Program-made: the position numbers and the translations under genes
Shown: piece by piece, positions 14,278 to 20,755 of the stretch
How positions within the stretch are numbered: position 1 is the first letter of the stretch
Layout of the letters: the number at the start of each line of letters is the position of its first letter
The notes under the pieces: generated by a model
The model's input: the letters and a program-made list of their open reading frames with translations, nothing else
What the model was told of the DNA's origin: nothing
Database searches by the model: none
NCBI GenBank assembly: GCA_946886545.1
Contig: CAMPIU010000004.1
Coordinates: forward strand, 1-22,508
Direction: 5' to 3'
DNA: 22,508 nucleotides
From: an uncultured Flavobacteriales bacterium
Lineage (GTDB): Bacteria > Bacteroidota > Bacteroidia > Flavobacteriales > Crocinitomicaceae

Positions 14278-16251
14278 ATGTTGAACAAAGATTTTATGCA
14301 TCCTTATCAAGCAGGGCCCTTATTGGAGCAAATCATTATCCCCCAGGATTTAAGGGATAAAATGACTGTGGAACAATTACCACAAGTCGCAGATGAATTG
14401 CGCCAATACATCGTTGATGTTATTTCTGAGATCGGAAACTCACATTTCGGGGCCAGTTTGGGAGTTGTCGAACTTACTGTTGCCTTGCATTACGTTTTCA
14501 ATACACCTTACGATCAGTTGGTTTGGGACGTTGGACACCAGGCTTACGGACATAAAATCTTAACCGGACGAAGAGATGTTTTTCACACCAATAGAATAAA
14601 AGGTGGAATTTCCGGATTCCCTAAACGTTCCGAAAGCGAATACGATACATTTGGAGTAGGTCACTCATCTACGTCTATTTCTGCAGCATTGGGAATGGCC
14701 GTTGCAAGCCGTTACAAAGGAGAACAAAACCGTCAGCACATTGCTGTAATCGGTGATGGGGCGATGACTGCCGGTATGGCTTTCGAAGGAATGAACCATG
14801 CAGGTTTTGAAAAGGATGCCAACTTATTGGTGGTTTTGAATGACAATTGCATGTCTATCGACCCGAATGTCGGAGCATTAAAAGAATATTTAACGGATAT
14901 CACCACTTCCCATACTTATAACAAAGTAAAGGATGAGGTTTGGAAACTGCTTGGAAAAGTAAGCAAATTCGGACCCGATGCACAATCTGTCGTTTCAAAA
15001 ATCTCAACTGCACTAAAAGGTTCGATCCTGAAACAAAGTAATTTATTCGAATCACTGAACTTCCGTTATTTCGGTCCGGTAGACGGACATGATGCTATCG
15101 GATTGGCGAAAGTACTGGAAGACTTGAAAGATATTCCCGGCCCGAAAATTTTGCATTGCATTACGCGCAAAGGAGCCGGATATAAATTTTCCGAAGAAGG
15201 AAACCCGACTAAATGGCATGCGCCAGGGGTTTTCAATAAGGAAACAGGAGAAATTGTTAAGATCGTTCCCAAATCACCACAGCCTCCGAAATACCAGGAT
15301 GTATTTGGTCATACAATCGTAGAATTGGCGGAACAAAACGAAAAGATCATGGGAGTTACTCCTGCAATGCCAACCGGGTGTTCTTTAACATTTATGATGG
15401 AAGCCATGCCGGATCGGGCATTTGATGTGGGAATTGCGGAACAGCATGCGGTAACATTCTCTGCCGGATTGGCTACACAAGGATTGATCCCGTTTTGTAA
15501 TATTTATTCCTCATTTATGCAGCGTGCTTACGACCAGGTATTGCATGACGTAGCCTTGCAAAATCTTCCGGTTGTTTTCTGCCTGGATCGCGGCGGATTG
15601 GTCGGCGCAGACGGAGCAACGCATCATGGTGCGTACGATATCGCTTATATGCGGAGTATTCCGAATATGATCGTTTCCGCACCAATGAATGAAGCGGAAT
15701 TGCGAAACCTGATGTATACGGCACAGGAAAATCATGGACCGTTCTCTATTCGTTATCCACGAGGAAACGGTGTTATGACCGAATGGAAAACGCCGATGAA
15801 AGCTGTTCAGATTGGACAGGGGAGAAAGGTAACAAATGGAGAAGATATTGCATTGGTGACAATCGGTCATGTTGGGAATTTTGCCCAAGAAGCAATTCAG
15901 TCATTGAAAGACAGTGGAGCCTCTGTTGCACATTACGATATGCGTTTCGTAAAACCATTGGATGAAACCTTGTTGCACGAAGTATTTACCAAATTCGACA
16001 AGGTCATTACCATTGAAGACGGTTGTATCATGGGTGGTTTCGGTTCTGCAGTTATTGAATTTATGGTGGATAACAACTATCATTCAAAAGTGGTTCGACT
16101 GGGAATTCCGGATAAGTATATTCATCATGGAACTCCTGAACAATTGCATGCTGATTGTGGTTTTGATTCTTTTTCTATTGCCGCGAAAGTGAAGGAAATG
16201 CTCAATATTTCCTCTTCTGAAGAACAATCACCTCAAAGTGAAGTAGGATAG
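14278..16251 (+). CDS. dxs: 1-deoxy-D-xylulose-5-phosphate synthase
   Basis: A thiamine-diphosphate enzyme that joins pyruvate and glyceraldehyde 3-phosphate to DXP, the first step of the non-mevalonate isoprenoid pathway. Visible motifs (numbered from the first ATG) are SHFGASLG (55-62, His near 56), GHQAYGHKILTGRRD (86-100), the TPP/Mg site GDGAMTAG (159-166) with NDN (188-190), RYFGPVDGHD (263-272), the catalytic Glu in GIAEQHAV (E388) and DRGGLVGADGATHHG (437-451). Length from the first ATG is 657 residues, slightly long. Given the promoter, the second ATG at 14296 (MHPYQAGPLLEQI, 651 residues) is the more likely start. No clear terminator is seen after the gene. Confidence 0.97.
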   Translation: MLNKDFMHPYQAGPLLEQIIIPQDLRDKMTVEQLPQVADELRQYIVDVISEIGNSHFGASLGVVELTVALHYVFNTPYDQLVWDVGHQAYGHKILTGRRDVFHTNRIKGGISGFPKRSESEYDTFGVGHSSTSISAALGMAVASRYKGEQNRQHIAVIGDGAMTAGMAFEGMNHAGFEKDANLLVVLNDNCMSIDPNVGALKEYLTDITTSHTYNKVKDEVWKLLGKVSKFGPDAQSVVSKISTALKGSILKQSNLFESLNFRYFGPVDGHDAIGLAKVLEDLKDIPGPKILHCITRKGAGYKFSEEGNPTKWHAPGVFNKETGEIVKIVPKSPQPPKYQDVFGHTIVELAEQNEKIMGVTPAMPTGCSLTFMMEAMPDRAFDVGIAEQHAVTFSAGLATQGLIPFCNIYSSFMQRAYDQVLHDVALQNLPVVFCLDRGGLVGADGATHHGAYDIAYMRSIPNMIVSAPMNEAELRNLMYTAQENHGPFSIRYPRGNGVMTEWKTPMKAVQIGQGRKVTNGEDIALVTIGHVGNFAQEAIQSLKDSGASVAHYDMRFVKPLDETLLHEVFTKFDKVITIEDGCIMGGFGSAVIEFMVDNNYHSKVVRLGIPDKYIHHGTPEQLHADCGFDSFSIAAKVKEMLNISSSEEQSPQSEVG

Positions 16252-16262
16252 AATAATCGAAT

Positions 16263-16337
16263 TCAGGGATTTAATTGTTTTTTCAGTTCGGCGATAAGCT
16301 TCGGCAGGTGTTGAATTGAATGTCTGATTATTTTCAT
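16263..16337 (-). CDS. Candidate 24-residue small protein
   Basis: An ATG at 16337 on the minus strand opens 24 codons ending in TGA at 16263, convergent with dxs and 11 nt from its stop. The product (MKIIRHSI ... LPKLIAELKKQLNP) is basic and would form an amphipathic helix. The codons look natural, but no TAnnTTTG box or Shine-Dalgarno is seen upstream. It could be a small protein, the remains of a longer gene, or chance. Confidence 0.25.
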   Translation of the reverse strand: MKIIRHSIQHLPKLIAELKKQLNP

Positions 16338-16383
16338 GATAATTTTACTTTCGTATATTGGGAATATTATTTCAAAAACAGAT

Positions 16384-16468
16384 TTAAAACCCAGTAAACA
16401 GTCGGTTTGCCATTTGGCAAATTAGCAAATTGGCGTTTCGACGTTATGTGACTAATTCCTGGGTTAAA
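16384..16468. repeat. Palindromic intergenic element, copy 2 (diverged)
   Basis: AACCCAG (16388-16394) and CTGGGTT (16459-16465) are inverted, with the flanks TTTAA/TTAAA continuing the match after a one-base shift. The right arm (16444-16465: TTATGTGACTAATTCCTGGG plus TT) aligns with the right arm of the element at 7051-7077, with small gaps. Inside lies a second palindrome, TTTGCCATTTGGCAAA (16406-16421), followed by a related half-site AGCAAATTGGC. It sits upstream of asnS. Confidence 0.5.
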
Positions 16469-16503
16469 CTAGAATCAATCCCTTCCTCTTTCAAATTTCT
16501 TCC

Positions 16504-16511
16504 TATTTTTG
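16504..16511 (+). promoter_or_regulatory. -7 promoter box of asnS
   Basis: TATTTTTG matches TAnnTTTG and lies 18 nt before the asnS ATG. The same octamer followed by GCA is found before tRNA-Ser. No TTTG box is seen at the proper distance upstream. Confidence 0.5.
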
Positions 16512-16529
16512 CATCCATAGAAAAACAAC

Positions 16530-17981
16530 ATGAAACGAACTAAAATTGCTGATTTATTAAGTCAACCGCAAGTCGGTGAAAAGTATCTTGTGAAGGGTTG
16601 GGTGCGAGCATTTCGCAGCAACCGTTTTATTCAATTGAATGACGGTTCCACAATCAATAATTTACAGGCGGTAGTTGACTTTGAGAATTTTGATGAGGCA
16701 ATTTTAAAGAAGATCACAACAGCAGCGTCTGTTGGATTAACAGGTGTTTTGATTGAATCACAGGGAACTGGACAGGCAGTTGAATTGCAGGTTTCAGAGA
16801 TTGAGATCATCGGTGAAGCAAATCCGGATGAGGTGCAACGCACGGTTATGCAGCCGAAGAAACACAGCTTGGAGTATTTGCGTGAGCAGGCACATTTGCG
16901 TTTCAGAACCAACTTGTTCGGAGCGGTTTTCAGAGTGCGTCATGCTGTGAGTTATGCTATTCACCAGTTCTTTAACGACCGTGGATTCTATTACATTCAC
17001 ACACCGATCATCACCGGTTCTGATGCAGAAGGAGCAGGAGAAATGTTCCGTGTAACAAACTTAGACGCGAAGAATCCGCCGTTGAATGAAGACGGATCGG
17101 TAAATTATACAGAAGACTTTTTCGGGAAAGCGGTGAATCTAACGGTTTCCGGTCAGCTGGAAGGAGAATTAGCAGCTTTGGCTTTGGGTCAGATCTATAC
17201 TTTCGGACCAACTTTCCGTGCAGAAAATTCCAATACTTCCCGTCACCTGGCTGAGTTTTGGATGATTGAGCCGGAAGTTGCTTTTAACGACATTCATGAC
17301 AACATGGATTTGGCTGAAAACATGCTGAAATACATTTGTGAGTACGTGATGAAAAATTGCGAAGACGATTTGAAATTCCTGAATGAGCGTGAAGCACAGG
17401 AACAACAATCGAAACCGCAAAATGAGCGCAACGAATTGGGATTGATCGAACGCTTACAGTTTGTAACGACCAATGATTTCAAACGAATCACATACACGGA
17501 GGCGATTGAGGTGTTAATGAACTCAAATCACTACAAGAAGAAAAAATTCAAGTATGATGTAAATTGGGGAACTGATTTGCAATCGGAACACGAACGTTAT
17601 TTAGTTGAAAAAGAATTCAAACGGCCGGTGATCATCACAGATTATCCTGCATCATTCAAAGCATTCTACATGCGTGCAAACGACGGATGTGAACCAGGAA
17701 AAGAAACCGTTGCTGCAATGGATATTTTATTCCCTGGAATCGGTGAAATGGTTGGTGGATCTCAACGTGAAGAACGTTTGGATGTATTGAAGAAAAAATG
17801 TGCTGATTTCGGAATTCACGAAGAAGAATTGTGGTGGTATTTAGACACACGCCGATTCGGATCGGTTCCGCATGCAGGTTTCGGACTAGGTTTCGAACGA
17901 ATGGTGATGTTCGTAACAGGTATGACCAATATCCGCGACGTAATTCCATTCCCGAGAACGCCACAAAACGCTGAATTTTAG
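16530..17981 (+). CDS. asnS: Asparaginyl-tRNA synthetase
   Basis: A cytoplasmic class IIb aminoacyl-tRNA synthetase that charges tRNA-Asn. The N-terminal OB-fold anticodon-binding domain covers about 1-100 ([21 protein letters not shown]). The catalytic core follows with [27 protein letters not shown] (motif 1 region), TVSGQLEGE (205-213, typical of AsnRS), motif 2 [21 protein letters not shown] (229-249) and motif 3 [13 protein letters not shown] (450-462). A lysine- and glutamate-rich insertion of about 70 residues (276-345) lies between motifs 2 and 3. The length, 483 residues, is normal for bacterial AsnRS with this insertion. The gene is monocistronic, with a -7 box before it and a terminator after it. 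Confidence 0.97.
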   Translation: MKRTKIADLLSQPQVGEKYLVKGWVRAFRSNRFIQLNDGSTINNLQAVVDFENFDEAILKKITTAASVGLTGVLIESQGTGQAVELQVSEIEIIGEANPDEVQRTVMQPKKHSLEYLREQAHLRFRTNLFGAVFRVRHAVSYAIHQFFNDRGFYYIHTPIITGSDAEGAGEMFRVTNLDAKNPPLNEDGSVNYTEDFFGKAVNLTVSGQLEGELAALALGQIYTFGPTFRAENSNTSRHLAEFWMIEPEVAFNDIHDNMDLAENMLKYICEYVMKNCEDDLKFLNEREAQEQQSKPQNERNELGLIERLQFVTTNDFKRITYTEAIEVLMNSNHYKKKKFKYDVNWGTDLQSEHERYLVEKEFKRPVIITDYPASFKAFYMRANDGCEPGKETVAAMDILFPGIGEMVGGSQREERLDVLKKKCADFGIHEEELWWYLDTRRFGSVPHAGFGLGFERMVMFVTGMTNIRDVIPFPRTPQNAEF

Positions 17982-17993
17982 AAAGAATTTACT

Positions 17994-18029
17994 AAAGGGT
18001 TGCTGAGCGAAGCCGAAGCACCCTTTTTT
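17994..18029 (+). terminator. Intrinsic terminator of asnS
   Basis: AAAGGGT (17994-18000) pairs with ACCCTTT (18020-18026). After a one-base bulge GCT pairs with AGC, and six Ts (18024-18029) end the hairpin. It lies 12 nt after the asnS stop. Confidence 0.8.
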
Positions 18030-18040
18030 GAAACAAATAG

Positions 18041-18071
18041 TTTAACTTTCTTAATAGTTTAATTATCTTTA
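18041..18071 (+). promoter_or_regulatory. Putative promoter of rpoN
   Basis: TTTA (18041-18044), 19 nt, then TATCTTTA (18064-18071), one mismatch in each box. The ATG follows 17 nt later. Confidence 0.35.
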
Positions 18072-18088
18072 GTAAGAATAAACCCTCA

Positions 18089-19540
18089 ATGGCACTAAGG
18101 CAACAGCTCACCCAGAAACTGGAACAAAGACTTTCCCCACAGCAAATTCAATTGATGAAATTGTTGCAGGTTCCTACTATGGAATTGGATCAGCGTATCA
18201 AACAGGAATTGGAGGAAAATCCTGCTTTGGATGAGGGTACCGAAGAAGTAGATGAATACGATAACGATCCGGAAGATGAGTACAAGGATGATGAAAACGA
18301 ATTTGATACCGATTTCGACATCAGTGATTACTTCGACGATGATACACCCGATTACAAAACACAGGTAAATAATAAGAGTAAGGACGATGAAGAACGGGGA
18401 GTACCGCTTTCTGTTGATTCCTCCTTTCAGGATAAACTGACGGAACAATTACATTTATTGGACCTGGATGACACACAATTTCAGATTGCTGATACAATTA
18501 TCGGGAATTTGGATGAATCCGGTTATTTGAACCGTGAATTGGATGCAATCGTTGATGATCTGGCCTTTTCATCCAACCTCATGGTAACGGAAGAAGAGGT
18601 GGAATATGTACTGAAAATCGTTCAGGAACTAGATCCTGCCGGGATTGGCGCCAGGGATTTGAGAGAATGTTTATTACTTCAGATTGCCCGCATCCAGGAA
18701 GGAAATATCACCTTGTTTACAGCAAAGAAAATCCTGGAAGATCATTTCGAAGAGTTTACAAAGAAACACTACGATAAGATTCAAAAAAAACTCGAAATTG
18801 AGGATGAAGATTTAAAAGAAGCAATTGATGCGATTATTCGATTGAATCCCAAGCCGGGAGGATCACTGAAAGATAATTCAAAAAGCATTCAGCAAGTCAT
18901 TCCTGATTTCATGATCGCTGAATTCGACGGGAAACTGGAATTGTCGATCAATGGAAGAAATACACCTGACCTTAAGGTTTCAAAGGAATACGAACAATTA
19001 CTCAGAAGCTACGGTGAAGGCGCAAAGACTTCTAAATCGGATAAAGATGCACTCTTATTTGTGAAAACAAAATTGGAAGGTGCAAAGTGGTTTATTGATG
19101 CGATTCGCCAGCGTCAACAAACGTTATATACGACGATGCACGCTATTATGATGTATCAGTATGAATTCTTTTTGACAGGAGATGAAACGAATATGAAACC
19201 AATGATCCTCAAAGATATTGCGGAAATTGTAGGTCTCGATATATCAACGGTTTCTCGTGTTGCAAACTCTAAGTACGTTCAAACGGCTTATGGGGTTTAC
19301 TCACTGAAATACTTTTTCTCCGAGTCACTTTCAACCGATTCAGGGGAAGAAGTTTCAACCAGAGAGGTGAAGAAAATCTTAACCGATGCGATCGAAGCAG
19401 AAAACAAAAAGAAACCATTAACGGATGAACATTTGGCGAAGTTGCTTAATGACAAAGGATATAACATTGCCAGAAGAACGATTGCAAAGTATCGGGAGCA
19501 ATTGAATGTTCCGGTTGCACGTTTAAGAAAAGAATTGTAA
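18089..19540 (+). CDS. rpoN: RNA polymerase sigma-54 factor
   Basis: A 483-residue sigma-54. Region I at the N-terminus is glutamine- and leucine-rich (LTQKLEQRLSPQQIQLMKLL, then LDQRIKQELEENPALDEG), the part that binds activators. Region II is strongly acidic (about 48-95, runs of Asp/Glu). The core-binding and DNA-binding domains follow, with the helix-turn-helix ILKDIAEIVGLDISTVSRV and, near the C-terminus, the RpoN box ARRTIAKYRE (461-470) that contacts the -24 element. It directs transcription that needs AAA+ activators. The stop overlaps the next gene (TAATG), so a membrane protein is translationally coupled to it. No phosphotransferase or HPF genes are adjacent, unlike the rpoN cluster of proteobacteria. 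Confidence 0.97.
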   Translation: MALRQQLTQKLEQRLSPQQIQLMKLLQVPTMELDQRIKQELEENPALDEGTEEVDEYDNDPEDEYKDDENEFDTDFDISDYFDDDTPDYKTQVNNKSKDDEERGVPLSVDSSFQDKLTEQLHLLDLDDTQFQIADTIIGNLDESGYLNRELDAIVDDLAFSSNLMVTEEEVEYVLKIVQELDPAGIGARDLRECLLLQIARIQEGNITLFTAKKILEDHFEEFTKKHYDKIQKKLEIEDEDLKEAIDAIIRLNPKPGGSLKDNSKSIQQVIPDFMIAEFDGKLELSINGRNTPDLKVSKEYEQLLRSYGEGAKTSKSDKDALLFVKTKLEGAKWFIDAIRQRQQTLYTTMHAIMMYQYEFFLTGDETNMKPMILKDIAEIVGLDISTVSRVANSKYVQTAYGVYSLKYFFSESLSTDSGEEVSTREVKKILTDAIEAENKKKPLTDEHLAKLLNDKGYNIARRTIAKYREQLNVPVARLRKEL

Positions 19541-20199
19541 TGAAAGTCGTTTCCAAGATTCTTTCCTGGATTTTTTTACCGCTCCTTGCCCCGGTATATG
19601 CGATTCTTATTGCCATGTATGTTGAAAGCTGGGAAGCTGATTTTTATCAGGGTGAAAGCCTGTTTTCCCTGGATGAAAGAGCGAAGGAGTTCTTCCTGTA
19701 TCTTTTTACGGCCTTTTCATTTCTTGCTCCTGCATTAACTGTTTTATTTCTTCAAACAAGAGGTTCTGTGAGCTCAGTTATGATGGAGAAACGAGCTGAG
19801 CGAATTATACCTTCCATCATGGTAGTATTGTTTGGAATCTCCATGTTGGCAATTCTGCTTTTCAAAGTTCCGGAAAGACTGCCAGGCGCACGTTTTGTAT
19901 TAGGATTGTCACTGGGGTCGCTTCTTGCAGTAATTGTATGCACTGTTCTTACGTTTCGCTGGAAAGTGTCTCTTCATGCAACAGGTATGGGAATTTTGAC
20001 GGGCTTCCTCTACATGTACTATAGCAAAATGCTTATTTTCCCCATGTGGATATTAATCCTTGCTTTCATTGCCAGTGGAGTTGTCATGTCTGCCCGAATG
20101 TATTTGAAACTTCACAGTTTATCCCAGCTCGTAGTTGGTTTTGCGATTGGCTTTGCAGGTCTCGTTATGGGTATCAAATTCTTCTTTCTGTACTATTAG
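19540..20199 (+). CDS. PAP2-like integral membrane protein with degenerate motifs
   Basis: A 219-residue protein with about six hydrophobic helices. Its C-terminal half resembles the PAP2 phosphatase core: WKVSLHATGMGILTGF recalls the PSGHA motif and ARMYLKLHSLSQLVVG recalls the SRx5Hx3D motif, with helix lengths to match. The motifs are altered: PSGH is VSLH, and the Asp after the last His is Gln, while R and both His residues remain. It is therefore either a diverged lipid phosphatase or a non-catalytic relative; this is inference. It begins within the rpoN stop codon and is its only operon partner. A weak 6-bp hairpin (20206-20224) follows. Confidence 0.75.
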   Translation: MKVVSKILSWIFLPLLAPVYAILIAMYVESWEADFYQGESLFSLDERAKEFFLYLFTAFSFLAPALTVLFLQTRGSVSSVMMEKRAERIIPSIMVVLFGISMLAILLFKVPERLPGARFVLGLSLGSLLAVIVCTVLTFRWKVSLHATGMGILTGFLYMYYSKMLIFPMWILILAFIASGVVMSARMYLKLHSLSQLVVGFAIGFAGLVMGIKFFFLYY

Positions 20200-20333
20200 G
20201 ATTTAAAGAATTCGCGGGATTCTTGTTAAGATAGCCTGTAAAAACTGACCATTTTTGTTAAATTTGTTACGCTTGCGGACAACCTTTCCAACATTTTGTT
20301 GTCTGTCAAGTACAGAACTAAAACCAAAACGCG
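20200..20333 (+). promoter_or_regulatory. Intergenic promoter region before the 20334 gene
   Basis: A full TAnnTTTG match (TAAATTTG, 20259-20266) lies 67 nt before the TTG start, without a convincing -33 box. The leader then contains an inverted repeat GACAAC/GTTGTC (20278-20283 and 20298-20303) that could form a small hairpin. No gene is seen. Confidence 0.4.
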
Positions 20334-20744
20334 TTGAAAAAATTATTTATCCTAACGGGATTCCTTATTTCCGCAACTATCTCTTTCTCCCAAGAGATTG
20401 ACTCCAGGATCCTCAAAAACAAAGGCAAAGAAGCCGAAAAAATATATGAATACAATAAGAATTCATATTACTATTTGTTGTTCGAATTAGATCATTCCTA
20501 TGAGGTTGTTTCGAAGAATTCTCTTTCGAAAGAACAGCGCAAACTGATCAAAAAAGACATCCTTTTTACAGATTCAGACAAACTTAATATTGGGACATCC
20601 GGTTTTAATTTTTATGATTACGGTATTAAGTTGTCCAAATCGGAAAGACAATACATCCAACTGGATAAAGAGCGTGTCTTGGTTTTCTATGCAATCCCTG
20701 AAATCACAAAGGCTTTTACCACAAGTCCTTCAAACACTAAATAG
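20334..20744 (+). CDS. Small secreted hypothetical protein, TTG start
   Basis: A 136-residue protein starting with TTG. The start is well supported because the first residues make a complete signal peptide (MKKLFILTGFLISATISFSQ, cleavage before or after Q20) and no ATG lies near. The mature part is charged and helical at first (KNKGKEAEKIYEYNKNSYYY), then has beta-like segments (RQYIQLDKERVLVFYAI). No lipobox cysteine and no family is recognised. It precedes the large surface protein gene by 11 nt, so the two are likely co-transcribed, and it may be a periplasmic partner for it. Confidence 0.8.
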   Translation: MKKLFILTGFLISATISFSQEIDSRILKNKGKEAEKIYEYNKNSYYYLLFELDHSYEVVSKNSLSKEQRKLIKKDILFTDSDKLNIGTSGFNFYDYGIKLSKSERQYIQLDKERVLVFYAIPEITKAFTTSPSNTK

Positions 20745-20755
20745 ACCTGATCCTT

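Noticed and set aside
15511..15888. 125-codon minus-strand ORF inside dxs
   Set aside because: It is antisense to the conserved catalytic region of dxs and contains no recognisable domain.
20206..20224. Hairpin AAGAAT/ATTCTT as terminator of the rpoN unit
   Set aside because: The stem is only 6 bp and no T run follows, so it was not listed as a terminator.
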